From: Azospirillum oryzae | GTDB taxonomy: Bacteria > Pseudomonadota > Alphaproteobacteria > Azospirillales > Azospirillaceae | Assembly (NCBI RefSeq): GCF_900177515.1 | Contig: NZ_FXAK01000004.1 | Coordinates: 279,187-343,186, forward strand | DNA: 64,000 nucleotides | Direction of reading: 5' to 3' | Shown here: positions 36,565 to 45,509 of the stretch, one piece after another | Numbering within the stretch: position 1 is the first letter of the stretch | Layout of the letters: the number at the start of each line of letters is the position of its first letter | Notes under the pieces: generated by a model | What the model saw: only the letters and a program-made list of their open reading frames with translations | The model's database searches: none | Told to the model about the DNA's origin: nothing | Position numbers and translations under genes: made by a program

Positions 36565-37158
36565 ACGCTTTCCATTCTGATTGTCGCGCCATAGGCGGGC
36601 ACAGGGAATGGGGCCGGGAGACGGCCTTCGGTCACCAAGCCAGTGGACTGCCGCGTGGCTCGACCGAGAAGCCGTCGCCTTTGGGTGATGGAGTTCTCAT
36701 GTCTTCGCAGATGCTATCGCCGTCGGAAGCATCTTCCGGCCCCGCCGGGTCACCCGAGCCGCTGGATGGCGACAGGGAACCTGACCACCAGGAGCAGGGC
36801 ACCCCAGCTTCGTCCGGTCTCGATCACGTCGCCGCCTCCACGGGCCCCCCACGCGGATGATCGTCGGCTCGCTCCAGGGGCTTGGCGATGTTGGAAGGGG
36901 AATGGTGCGTGCTCATGCCGCCGATCCTATCCCTCGGAGCGGATATTTCAACGCACAGGCCCGGGATGTCCGGGATCACCCGAACGGGAGGGGCCCAGTG
37001 CCGGTGGTCGCGGGGCAGGGCCGCCATGGGTAGGATCGGCGATCCTTCGGAATAAACCTCCCGCGTCCTTTTTTTACCCCCACAATCAGTCGTAGGTTTT
37101 GTTGCTCTTTCAAACAGCTTTTCCAAGAAACGCCTTTGAACATCACCCGGAGGTTCCC
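36565..37158. other. intergenic region between ISL3 element and acyltransferase
   Basis: The 594 bases have no convincing gene. A 53-codon plus-strand frame from 36699 with a possible GGAG site encodes a Pro/Ser/Asp-rich peptide (MSSQMLSPSEASSGPAGSPE onward), and a 30-codon minus-strand frame begins MSTHHSPSNIAKPLE. Neither shows family features. A second, partial GACAATCAG block outside the ISL3 end (near 36580) hints at older element remains. Confidence 0.4.
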
Positions 37159-38346
37159 ATGCGGTTCCCGGTGCTCGACGGCTGGCGTGGCCTGTGCGCG
37201 TTATGCGTGGCCCTGTACCATTTGCACAGCATCGATCATTTCCACAGGCTCGACTTCGTGCGCGGCAGCTATCTTTTTGTCGATTTCTTCTTTGTTTTGA
37301 GCGGCTTCGTCATCGTCCACGCCTATTCCGGCCGCATCGGCGGCGGGCAGGAGGCCGGGACCTTCCTGGTCCGGCGGTTCGGCCGGGTCTGGCCGCTGCA
37401 TGCGGCGGTGCTGCTGGCCTTCGTGGCGCTGGAATGCGTGAAGGCGGTCTCCGGACCGGCCGGCGGCCATGCCGGAACCGCCGCCTTCACCGGGACCTAT
37501 GCGCCCTCGGCCCTGGTCAGCAACCTCGCCCTGGTCCATGCGCTGGGGGTGGAGGATCAATGGACCTGGAACATCCCGAGCTGGTCGATCAGCGCGGAGT
37601 TCTTCGTCTACATCACCTTCGCCATCCTCTGCCTGACGGTGCGCCGGCCCGGCGTGCTGGCCGTGGCGATGGGCATGCTCGCCGTCGCCGGCGCCCTGGT
37701 GGTGATGCGCTTTTCCGCCAACCACATCGACACCAGCATCGACTACGGCTATTTCCGCTGCCTCTACGGCTTCTTCACCGGCTGCCTCGTCTACCGGCTG
37801 TATCGGGCGGCGGCCGGCTGGCAACCGCCCCGCCTTGCCGGCGGGCTGGCCGAGGCGGGGGCGCTGCTGGCGGTGGTGGCCTTCGTCTCGGCCGCGGGGG
37901 GCAACGCCCTGTCGCTGGCGGCGCCGCTGCTGTTCGGGCTGGTGGTGTGGGTGTTCGCCTTCGAAGCCGGGCCGGTCTCCCGCCTGCTGGCGACCTCGCC
38001 CTTCCAACGGCTGGGCGCCTGGTCCTACTCGATCTACATGGCGCATGCCCTGATGATCGCCGTGCTGCAGAAAGGTGCGACGGTGATGCAGGGGGTCCTC
38101 GGCCGGCCGCTGGTTGTCGAGCGCAAGGTGGAGGGCGCCAGCGACCGGCTGCTCTCCTTCGGCGACGCCTGGGTGATGGATCTGGTGAGCGGCGGCTACC
38201 TGCTGGCGGTGGTCGCCCTGTCGGCCCTGACCTACCGCTTCATCGAGCTGCCTGGGCAGGCGATGGTCAACGGCATGCTGGTCCGGTCGCGCAAAGCCGC
38301 GCCGGCCAACCCGCCGGCCAACCCACCGATGGTCGAGGCGGCCTGA
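37159..38346 (+). CDS. acyltransferase 3 family protein (OafA/NodX-like)
   Basis: 395 residues from the ATG at 37159, which follows an excellent CGGAGGTTCCC site. About ten membrane helices carry the family signatures: FPVLDGWRGLCALCVALYHL at the start with the conserved Arg and His, FVDFFFVLSGFVIVHAYSGR in helix 2, and FLVRRFGRVWPLHAAV with the R-x10-H-type pair. These enzymes move acetyl or other acyl groups onto extracytoplasmic glycans. Given the EPS island and TPR/GT9-like genes, modification of a surface polysaccharide is plausible. Single gene, convergent with DUF411 with a 39-base gap. Confidence 0.9.
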   Translation: MRFPVLDGWRGLCALCVALYHLHSIDHFHRLDFVRGSYLFVDFFFVLSGFVIVHAYSGRIGGGQEAGTFLVRRFGRVWPLHAAVLLAFVALECVKAVSGPAGGHAGTAAFTGTYAPSALVSNLALVHALGVEDQWTWNIPSWSISAEFFVYITFAILCLTVRRPGVLAVAMGMLAVAGALVVMRFSANHIDTSIDYGYFRCLYGFFTGCLVYRLYRAAAGWQPPRLAGGLAEAGALLAVVAFVSAAGGNALSLAAPLLFGLVVWVFAFEAGPVSRLLATSPFQRLGAWSYSIYMAHALMIAVLQKGATVMQGVLGRPLVVERKVEGASDRLLSFGDAWVMDLVSGGYLLAVVALSALTYRFIELPGQAMVNGMLVRSRKAAPANPPANPPMVEAA

Positions 38347-38385
38347 ACGCCGCCCCCGGCCATCGGCACCGGCGCATCGGGCCCG

Positions 38386-38877
38386 TCAATGCCGGGCGAA
38401 AACCTGCGGTCCGCCGGCGCCGCCGAACAGCATGACCTGATAGGGCTGGCCGACGCCCATGTCCATGCCGGGGGCATCCTGCGGCATGCCGGGGACCGCC
38501 AGCCCGCGGGCCTGCGGCCGTTCGGCCAGCAGCAGCCGCACGTCGTCGGCCGGCACATGGCCCTCCAGCACATAGCCGCCGACCCGCGCCGTGTGGCAGG
38601 AGGCGAGGTCGTCCGGCACGCCGGCGATGCGCTTCATCGGCGTCACGTCGTCGACGGTGTGGACGGTGACCTCGAAACCGGCGGCGCGCATATGCCGCAC
38701 CCAGCCTTCGCAGCATTCGCAGCTCGCGGCCTTCCAGACCTCCACCGCGGCCCCTCCGGCGGGAACGGCGGCGCGGACCAGGCCCGGCAGCCCCATCGAC
38801 CCGAGGCCGAGCGCCAGAACGGCCGCCAAGGCTCCTTGCGCCGCCCCCCGCATCATCGTCCGCCGCGTCATGCTCAT
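38386..38877 (-). CDS. DUF411 periplasmic metal-binding protein
   Basis: 163 residues from the ATG at 38877 (MSMTRRTMMRGAAQGALAAV), with a twin-Arg-like or Sec export signal. The DUF411 motif is VEVWKAASCECCEGWVRHMR near residues 45-64, with later HTVDDVTPMKRIAGVPDDLA, SCHTARVGGYVLEGHVPADD and GLAVPGMPQDAPGMDMG. The Cys pair and the C-H-T residues can bind a soft metal; DUF411 proteins are found with copper, silver and mercury resistance genes. It starts 40 bases after the metal-ATPase stop, so they likely form one operon under the MerR-type regulator. Exact role unknown; a periplasmic metal carrier or sink is inferred. Confidence 0.88.
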   Translation of the reverse strand: MSMTRRTMMRGAAQGALAAVLALGLGSMGLPGLVRAAVPAGGAAVEVWKAASCECCEGWVRHMRAAGFEVTVHTVDDVTPMKRIAGVPDDLASCHTARVGGYVLEGHVPADDVRLLLAERPQARGLAVPGMPQDAPGMDMGVGQPYQVMLFGGAGGPQVFARH

Positions 38878-38917
38878 GGAGTTTCTCCTAACGAAGTCAG
38901 TTCTCCGGTCCGAACAC

Positions 38918-41137
38918 TCAAGCACGGACGGACAGAAGGCGCAGGGCGTTGGCGGTGACCAGCACGGTGGCGCCGGTGTCCGCCAGGATCGCGGGCCACA
39001 GCCCGGTGACGCCCAACACGGTGGTGAGCAGGAAGACAGCCTTCAAGCCCAAAGCCAATGCGATGTTTTGCCGTATGTTGGCCATGGTGCGGCGTGACAA
39101 CGCCACCATCGCCGCCACGTCGCCGACCCGGCCGTGCAGGATGGCGGCGTCGGCCGTCTCCAGCGCCACGTCGGTGCCGCCGCCCATCGCGATGCCGACA
39201 TCGGCGGCGGCGAGCGCCGGGGCGTCGTTGATGCCGTCGCCGACCTTCGCCACCCGCTGCCCGCCGGCCTGGAGGCCGCGGACGATGCGCAGCTTGTCGT
39301 CCGGCAGCAGTTCGGCATGCGCCGTCATGCCCAGCATCCCGGCGACCGCCCCGGCGGTCCGGGCATTGTCGCCGGTCACCATCAGCGAGCGGATGCCGGC
39401 ACGGTCCAGCGCCGCGATCCCGCTGCGGGCGTCGGGGCGCGGCTCGTCGCGCATGGCGATCAGACCGGCGGCGATGCCGTCCACCAGCAGGACGGAGACC
39501 GTCTTGCCGGCCTCGGCGAAGGCGGTTGCCTGCTCCGCCTGCGCGGCGTCCAGGGCGGCGGCCTGGGGCGACAGCAGCGCCACCTCGCGGCCATCCACCC
39601 GGCCGGTCAGGCCGGCGCCGGGCAGGGCGGTGACCCCGTCGGCAGCCGGCGGGGCGATGCCGCGTTCGGCCGCCGCTGCCAGGATGGCGCGGGCCAGCGG
39701 GTGGCTCGACCCGGCTTCCAGCGCCGCGGCGTCTGCCAGCAGTTCCGCCTCGCTTCCCCGCAAGGAAACCAGATCGGTGACGCGGGGCCTGCCCTCCGTC
39801 AGGGTGCCGGTCTTGTCGAAGGCGACGGTGGTGATGCGGCCCAACGCCTCCAGCACTGCGCCGCCCTTCAGCAGCAGCCCGCGCCGGGCGCCGTTCGACA
39901 GGCCGGCGGCGATGGCCGCCGGGGTGGAGATCACCAGCGCGCAGGGGCAGCCGATCAGCAGGACCGCCAGGGCACGGTAGATCCAGTCCGTCCAGACGCC
40001 GCCGAAGGCCAGCGGCGGCACCAGGGCGACCAGGGCCGCCACCCCGACGATGCCCGGCGTGTAGAAGCGGGCGAAGCGGTCGATCAGCCGTTCGGTCGGG
40101 GCCTTGCCCGCCTGTGCCTCCTCCACCAGCCGGACGATGCGGGCGACGGTGTTGTCGCGCGCCGCGGCGGTGACGCGGACGCGCAGCGCGCCGTCGGCGT
40201 TGATGGTGCCGGCGAAGACCGCATCGCCCTCGCGTTTAAGCTTCGGCACGCTTTCGCCGGTGACGGGGGATTCGTCGACGGCGCTGCGGCCGGACAGCAC
40301 GATGCCGTCGGCCGCCACCCGGTCTCCCGGCCGCACCAGGATGACGGAGCCGACGGCCAGCCCGGCGGCGGGAACGGCCTGCGGAGCGCCGCCGTCGCGT
40401 TCCAGCAGCGCGGTGTCGGGGACCAGCGCGGTCAGGCCGCGGATGCCGGCCCGCGCCCGGCCGGCGGCCACCCCCTCCAGCAACTCGCCGATCAGGAAGA
40501 GGACCAGGACGGTCGCCGCCTCCTCCACCGCGCCGATCAGCAGCGCGCCGATGGCGGCGACCGTCATCAGCATCTCGATGGAGAAGGGGGTTCCGGCCCG
40601 TGCCGCCGCCAGGGCGCGGCGCGCCACCGGAACCAGCCCGACCAGCAACGCCAGCGGGAAGGCCCAGGGCTCCGCCGCCGGCACCAGCAGGCCGAGGACC
40701 GTCGCGGCGGCCAGAGCCGCACCGGCCGCCATGGTCAGCCGGGCCTTGCCCCCGCGCCACCAGGGCGCCTCATCCGCATCGCCGTGGGAGTGAGAATGGG
40801 AATGGGAGTGCGAGTGGGCGGCGTCGGACCCGCAGCAGCCCCCGCCGCAAGCCGCAGCCGGGCCGTCCGCGACCGGATCGGCGGGGATGGCGCCATAGCC
40901 GAGCGCGGCCAGCGGACGGACCACCGCGTCGGCGTCGAGCATGTCCTCATGGGAGACGGCCACCGTGCCGGCGGGCACCGACACCCGCACCTCGCGGACC
41001 CCCGGCACCCGGCGCAGCGCCGTCTCGATCTTGGCGGCGCAGGATCCACAATCCATGCCGGAAACCCGGTAGCGGCTGGTGCGCAGGGCGTCGCCGGTCT
41101 GCGTCCCGGACTGGGAATCGGAAAGGGATCCGTGCAT
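38918..41137 (-). CDS. zntA: P1B-type heavy-metal ATPase (ZntA/CadA-like)
   Basis: 739 residues from the ATG at 41137. N-terminal HMA domain with SGMDCGSCAAKIE (C30, C33), then a Cys-rich CGGGCCG and a (HS)n run (residues 108-118). Eight membrane segments follow. The membrane metal site is GCPCALVIS (C397-P-C399), the actuator loop has TGES, the phosphorylated Asp is D441 in FDKTGTLTEG, and the HP motif is in SSHPLARAI. The CPC motif with one HMA and a His tail fits P1B-2 (zinc, cadmium, lead export). It is divergent from a MerR regulator across a perfect palindrome and heads an operon with DUF411. Confidence 0.94.
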   Translation of the reverse strand: MHGSLSDSQSGTQTGDALRTSRYRVSGMDCGSCAAKIETALRRVPGVREVRVSVPAGTVAVSHEDMLDADAVVRPLAALGYGAIPADPVADGPAAACGGGCCGSDAAHSHSHSHSHSHGDADEAPWWRGGKARLTMAAGAALAAATVLGLLVPAAEPWAFPLALLVGLVPVARRALAAARAGTPFSIEMLMTVAAIGALLIGAVEEAATVLVLFLIGELLEGVAAGRARAGIRGLTALVPDTALLERDGGAPQAVPAAGLAVGSVILVRPGDRVAADGIVLSGRSAVDESPVTGESVPKLKREGDAVFAGTINADGALRVRVTAAARDNTVARIVRLVEEAQAGKAPTERLIDRFARFYTPGIVGVAALVALVPPLAFGGVWTDWIYRALAVLLIGCPCALVISTPAAIAAGLSNGARRGLLLKGGAVLEALGRITTVAFDKTGTLTEGRPRVTDLVSLRGSEAELLADAAALEAGSSHPLARAILAAAAERGIAPPAADGVTALPGAGLTGRVDGREVALLSPQAAALDAAQAEQATAFAEAGKTVSVLLVDGIAAGLIAMRDEPRPDARSGIAALDRAGIRSLMVTGDNARTAGAVAGMLGMTAHAELLPDDKLRIVRGLQAGGQRVAKVGDGINDAPALAAADVGIAMGGGTDVALETADAAILHGRVGDVAAMVALSRRTMANIRQNIALALGLKAVFLLTTVLGVTGLWPAILADTGATVLVTANALRLLSVRA

Positions 41138-41188
41138 GGGAAAGGCTCCTCGATCATGGCCGGTTGCCGGCAGCTCCCGCAAAGCCTA

Positions 41189-41211
41189 GATCCTCCAGCG
41201 ACTGGAGGATC
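41189..41211. promoter_or_regulatory. MerR-type operator, perfect palindrome
   Basis: GATCCTCCAG-CGA-CTGGAGGATC, 10-base perfect arms with a 3-base centre, lies 9 bases upstream of the MerR gene start and 51 bases upstream of the ATPase start. The CTCCAG/CTGGAG half-sites are of the kind bound by ZntR/CadR/PbrR proteins between the -35 and -10 boxes. Position and symmetry support joint control of both genes. Confidence 0.85.
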
Positions 41212-41220
41212 AAGAGGGAA

Positions 41221-41652
41221 ATGCCGACCATGTCCAGCCTGACCATCGGCGCGCTCGCCAAGCGGACCGGCGTGAAGATCCCGACCATCCGCTATTACGA
41301 GAGCATCGGCCTGCTGCCGGAGGCGCCGCGCACCGGCAGCAACCGGCGCAGCTACGACGACGGGGCGGTCAACCGCCTGCGCTTCATCCGCCATGCCCGC
41401 GAGCTGGGCTTCGAGGTGGAGGCGATCCGCCAGCTGCTGACCATGGCCGACGATCCGGGCCGGCCCTGCCGCGAGGCCGACCGGCTGGCCCGCACCCATC
41501 TGGCCGAGATCGAATCCCGGATCGCCCGGCTGGAGGCCCTGCGCGACGAGGTGCGACGGATGGTCGAGGGCTGCGCCCAGGACCAGGTGCGCAGCTGCCA
41601 TGTGATCGAGGTTCTGGCCGACCACGCCCACTGCCTGCACGACCGGCATTGA
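41221..41652 (+). CDS. MerR family metal-responsive regulator (ZntR/CadR-like)
   Basis: 143 residues from 41221 (41230 is an alternative ATG). The winged HTH is LTIGALAKRTGVKIPTIRYY and ESIGLLPEAPRTGSNRRSYD, followed by the dimerisation helix. C-terminal ligands include PGRPCREAD, EGCAQDQVRSCHVIE and HAHCLHDRH: three Cys and several His, a pattern shared with Zn/Cd/Pb sensors. It would repress and, on metal binding, activate the divergent ATPase promoter through the palindrome at 41189. The very short leader suggests the palindrome overlaps its own promoter. Confidence 0.92.
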   Translation: MPTMSSLTIGALAKRTGVKIPTIRYYESIGLLPEAPRTGSNRRSYDDGAVNRLRFIRHARELGFEVEAIRQLLTMADDPGRPCREADRLARTHLAEIESRIARLEALRDEVRRMVEGCAQDQVRSCHVIEVLADHAHCLHDRH

Positions 41653-41901
41653 CGGAACAGCCCCCTCCGGGACGAAGCGCCGCAGCGGACAAGCGGGCCC
41701 TATGACCTGCAGCCGGTTGCCCGGGGGGCGGCGGCGTCTATAGTCACGCCTATGTAGTGTCGAAACCTTCCGTGCTTCTGGACGGCGAACGCCACTTGGC
41801 CCGTTGCGCTTGGGCCGTCACGGGAGGAAGCGGATCGTCATGGCGACAGGATCGGGGATGGATGCGGGCGCGGCGGTGAGGACGGAACGGGTACGGACTT
41901 C
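41653..41901. other. short intergenic gap before the first hybrid kinase
   Basis: 249 bases with no gene. A GC-rich block around 41720-41735 and a candidate AT-richer promoter patch (TATAGTCACGCCTATG, 41738-41753) lie upstream of the kinase. No regulator site can be named. Confidence 0.4.
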
Positions 41902-44166
41902 ATGCTGCGGCTTCTGAGAACCAGCCGTCCGCTCCAGCGCATCGGGGCGCTCGGCGTGGCCGTGCTGGCGGTGCTGTGCGGCGGCACCGCGATCGTCCTG
42001 AACCGGCTGCATGACGAAACGCTGGCCGAGGCCACGCTGGGCCTGCGCACGCTCAACGCCTCGCTGGCCGAGCAGACGGCCCGCACCATCGAAGGGATCG
42101 ACCTGACCGTCGGCGGGGTCGCCGAGCAGATCCCGCTTGAGAACCGGCGCAGCCTCGAGGCCTTCAAGCGGCTTCGCTTCGAGCGGCAGGTTCATGAAAT
42201 CCTGAAGGCCAAGGCGTCCAGCCTGCCGCAGTTGGAGGCGCTGAGCCTGGTCGCCGCCGACGGCAGTCTGGTCAATTTCACCCGCCAGTTCCCGGCGCCG
42301 ACGCTCGACCTGTCCCGGCGCGACTATGTCCTGGCGTTCAAGGACGGCGATCCCCGACAGGCCTATCTCAGCCGGCCGACGAAGAGCATGGTCACCGGGG
42401 AATGGACGCTCTACATCGCGCGGCGCGTGAACGATGCGAATGGCGGGATGGTCGGGGTGGTCGTCGGGGCCATCCGCCTGTCCTATTTCGAAGAGTTCTA
42501 CCGCAGCCTCCACGTGGTTCCGGGCAGCGGCTTCAGCCTGTGGTGGCGCGACGGCATGCTGCTGGCACGCTTCCCGCCGGTGCCGGACAAGATCGGAACC
42601 CTCGCCGCCGACTCCGCCATCGACAGCCAGATCGCCCTGTCCGGCACCGCCAACGCCACCCTGCAGCGCTCGATCGACGGCAAGGACCGCATCCTGTCCA
42701 TCCAGCTCCTGCGCAACTACCCCTTGGTTGTCAGGGTCAGCCGGACGCGGGAAGAGGTCCTGGCCCGCTGGCGGAGCCAGGCCGTCTTCATCGCCGGTGC
42801 CGGGTTGGTCAGCATGGTGGCGCTCGCCCTGATGCTGTGGGCGATGGCGCGCCAGTTCCTGGCCTACGAGACCGCCAACCGCGCGCTCGGCGAGCGCCGG
42901 CAGGCGGTCAAGGCCCGCGACGAGGCGGAGGAGCATGTCCGCCAGTTGCAGAAGATGGAGGCGCTGGGCCAGCTGACCGGCGGGGTGGCCCACGACTTCA
43001 ACAACCTGCTGCAGGCGGTGCGCTCCAGCCTGCACATGCTGGAGGCCGGCGGCGAACTCCGCGGGAAGGAAAGCCGCCGGGCGCTGGAGGTGGCAAGCCA
43101 GGCGGTCGACCGCGGCGCCACCCTGACCCAGCACCTGCTGGCCTTCGCCCGCCGCCAGCGGCTGGCCCCGGCGCCGGTCGACCTCGGCGCCCAGGTGGCG
43201 GGGATGGCGACGCTGCTGGAACGCACGCTGGGTGACGCCATCCGCATCCGCATCGACCGCGACGACGCCGTGCCGCCGGCCCTGGTCGATCCCCACCAGT
43301 TCGACATCGCCCTGCTGAACCTCGCCATCAACGCCCGCGACGCCATGCCGGACGGCGGCAGCCTGACCATCGCCGTCACCAGCCTGTCGGTGGGAGCGGG
43401 AAAGGACAGGGGCACGGGGACGGGCGACGGGATCTCTCCGGCCCTGGCCCCCTCTCTGGCACCGGGCGGCTATGTCGCCGTGACCGTGCGCGACAGCGGC
43501 ACCGGGATGCCGCCGGAGGTGCTGGCGCGGGCCTGCGACCCCTTCTTCACCACCAAGCCGGTCGGCCAGGGCAGCGGGCTGGGGCTGAGCATGGTGCATG
43601 GCCTGACGGCGCAGTCCGGCGGCGGCATGCGCCTGGAAAGCCATCCCGGTCTCGGCACCGCGGTGACGCTGTACCTGCCCCACGCCCCGGTTCCGGTGGA
43701 CGGCGGGTCCGACGCACCCGCCGGGACCGCCGCCGGAAACCAGCCGCTGTCCGTGCCAGCCGCCGCCCCGTCCCCCGCCCCAGCCCCGTCGGCCCCCGCC
43801 CCGTCGGCCAATGTGCGCGTGCTGCTGGTCGAGGACGACGCCCTGGTCCGCATGGCGAACGCCGCGGTGCTGGACGAGGCCGGCATCCTGGTGTCGGAGG
43901 CTTCCAGCGGCGAGGAGGCCCTGGCTCTGCTGGAGGCGGACGAGGGGATCGGCGTCCTGGTCACCGACTTCGCCATGCCCGGCATGACCGGCGCCGACCT
44001 GACCCGCCTCGTCCGCCGTCACCGCCCCGGCCTGCCGGTCCTGATCGTCACCGGCTATGCCGAGAAGGCGGTGCTGCAGGATCTGGGGCGCGAGCCCGGC
44101 ATCCGCATCCTGTCCAAGCCGATCCCGCCGGCGGCGCTGATCGGGCACATCATGGCGGCGCTTTAG
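41902..44166 (+). CDS. membrane hybrid histidine kinase
   Basis: 754 residues. Membrane helix 1 (residues about 15-35) and helix 2 (293-316) bracket a periplasmic sensor of the PDC/dCache type (LSRRDYVLAFKDGDPRQAYL in the middle). The cytoplasmic part has HisKA with the phosphorylated His364 in GGVAHDFNNLLQAV, HATPase_c with the N box LNLAINARDAMPDGG and G boxes DSGTGMPPEV and GLGLSMV, an alanine/proline linker (about 595-630), and a C-terminal receiver with Asp689 in VLVTDFAMPGMTG. The ligand is unknown. It is convergent with the carboxypeptidase gene (13-base gap). No separate response regulator is adjacent, so signalling may go through its own receiver. Confidence 0.93.
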   Translation: MLRLLRTSRPLQRIGALGVAVLAVLCGGTAIVLNRLHDETLAEATLGLRTLNASLAEQTARTIEGIDLTVGGVAEQIPLENRRSLEAFKRLRFERQVHEILKAKASSLPQLEALSLVAADGSLVNFTRQFPAPTLDLSRRDYVLAFKDGDPRQAYLSRPTKSMVTGEWTLYIARRVNDANGGMVGVVVGAIRLSYFEEFYRSLHVVPGSGFSLWWRDGMLLARFPPVPDKIGTLAADSAIDSQIALSGTANATLQRSIDGKDRILSIQLLRNYPLVVRVSRTREEVLARWRSQAVFIAGAGLVSMVALALMLWAMARQFLAYETANRALGERRQAVKARDEAEEHVRQLQKMEALGQLTGGVAHDFNNLLQAVRSSLHMLEAGGELRGKESRRALEVASQAVDRGATLTQHLLAFARRQRLAPAPVDLGAQVAGMATLLERTLGDAIRIRIDRDDAVPPALVDPHQFDIALLNLAINARDAMPDGGSLTIAVTSLSVGAGKDRGTGTGDGISPALAPSLAPGGYVAVTVRDSGTGMPPEVLARACDPFFTTKPVGQGSGLGLSMVHGLTAQSGGGMRLESHPGLGTAVTLYLPHAPVPVDGGSDAPAGTAAGNQPLSVPAAAPSPAPAPSAPAPSANVRVLLVEDDALVRMANAAVLDEAGILVSEASSGEEALALLEADEGIGVLVTDFAMPGMTGADLTRLVRRHRPGLPVLIVTGYAEKAVLQDLGREPGIRILSKPIPPAALIGHIMAAL

Positions 44167-44179
44167 AAAGCACCGTGCG

Positions 44180-45400
44180 TCAGCCGCCCCGCACCGGGAA
44201 GCAGCCACGTCCGGCCGTCTTCAGGGCGCTGCAGGCCGCGTCGGCGGTCGCGGCGGGAAATCCGGTCAGGCGGGCCTTGTAGAGACCGCCGGAACGGATC
44301 ACCGCGGGACTGGCGCCGGCGGCGAGGCTTCCCAGACGCTTGGCCGTGTCGCGGGCGCTGCGCACCGCGGCGGCATGGCTGGCGAAGGCGCCGACCTGGA
44401 TGGACCAGGAGCCGCCGGCCGATTTTCTGGCAGCGGCTTCCGTGGCGGCCGGCTTCACCGAAGGAACGGCGACGCTCACCGCCGTGCTGCGTTCGGCGGT
44501 CGAGGCGCTGTTCTTGGTGATCACCAGATCCGGCTGCACCGGCGCCGGCCGGGACGGGCTGGTCCGGCGCTTGAAGCCGGCATCCAGCAGGTCGGCGACG
44601 CGGTCGTCGCGGGCGGCGGCGCTGTGCCCGCCCAGCACCACCGCGATCAGGCGGCGGCCGTCCCGCACCGCCGAGGCGGCAAGATTGAAGCCGGACGCGG
44701 CGATGTAGCCGGTCTTGATGCCGTCCATGCCGGGATAGCGCGCCATCAGACGGTTGTGGCCATAGACCGTATCGCCCTGCCAGTCGAAGCTGCGGCGCTT
44801 GAAATAGGCGTAATATTTGGCATGGCTGCGGATCAGCGCCCGGGACAGGATCGCCATGTCGCGCGCCGTCGTCCGCTGCAGCCGGTCGGGGAGGCCCGAG
44901 GCGTTGCGGAACACCGTGTGGCGCATGCCGAGCCGGCGGGCGCGCGCCGTCATCTTTTTGGCGAAGGCCGGCTCATTGCCGCCCAGCGCCTCGCCCAGCA
45001 CCACCGCAACGTCGTTGGCCGAGCGGGTGACCAGCGCCAGGATCGCCTGCTCCACCGTGATGGTGCTGCCGGGCGCCAGCCACAGCCGCGACGGCGGCAT
45101 CGAGGCGGCATGCCGCGACACCACGAGCCTCTGGTTCAGCCGCAGCGCGCCGCGGTCCAGCGCCTCGAAGGTCAGCATCAGCGTCATCATCTTGGTCAGC
45201 GAGGCCGGGTAGGTCAGCCGGTCGGCATTGTGCGCCCGCAGGACCTTGCCGCTGTGCGCGTCCATCAGGATCTCCGCGGCGACCGGCGTCCAGGCCTTCT
45301 TGGCCGACCTCCTGGCCGAGGCCGGCAGGGGCGCCAGCAGGACCGCGACAATGGTCAGGGAGAGCAGCAGCAGCGTCGAAACGCGGGCGAGCAGGGGCAT
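44180..45400 (-). CDS. D-alanyl-D-alanine carboxypeptidase with SPOR domain
   Basis: 406 residues: export signal (LLLLSLTIVAVLLAPLPASA), then a penicillin-binding D,D-carboxypeptidase domain with all three active-site motifs, SLTK (Ser67), SAND (Ser127, Asn129) and KTG (229-231). A flexible linker leads to a C-terminal SPOR domain of about 75 residues (SWSIQVGAFASHAAAVRSAR), which binds denuded glycan strands at the septum. It would trim pentapeptides in the periplasm, probably at the division site. The PBP5-type membrane anchor at the C-terminus is replaced by SPOR, as in several alphaproteobacterial DacC/DacA homologues. Confidence 0.94.
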   Translation of the reverse strand: MPLLARVSTLLLLSLTIVAVLLAPLPASARRSAKKAWTPVAAEILMDAHSGKVLRAHNADRLTYPASLTKMMTLMLTFEALDRGALRLNQRLVVSRHAASMPPSRLWLAPGSTITVEQAILALVTRSANDVAVVLGEALGGNEPAFAKKMTARARRLGMRHTVFRNASGLPDRLQRTTARDMAILSRALIRSHAKYYAYFKRRSFDWQGDTVYGHNRLMARYPGMDGIKTGYIAASGFNLAASAVRDGRRLIAVVLGGHSAAARDDRVADLLDAGFKRRTSPSRPAPVQPDLVITKNSASTAERSTAVSVAVPSVKPAATEAAARKSAGGSWSIQVGAFASHAAAVRSARDTAKRLGSLAAGASPAVIRSGGLYKARLTGFPAATADAACSALKTAGRGCFPVRGG

Positions 45401-45509
45401 CGTCTCTGGTCCGGCGGTTGGTGCAGCCCCGCTGCGGCGCGGGCGCTGTCGGCGTTGCGGGTTCCCCCTTATTCAAGACGGGAGAGGGCGGGGCGGCTGC
45501 CGGGCGGCG

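Noticed and set aside
36531..36860. 109-residue frame at the right ISL3 end
   Set aside because: Begins inside the transposon end and has no family features; only the 53-codon inner part has a possible start, and that is weak.
39134..41242. 702-residue frame antisense to the metal ATPase
   Set aside because: No motifs and a composition typical of reverse-complement GC-rich coding DNA; the opposite strand holds a complete P1B ATPase.
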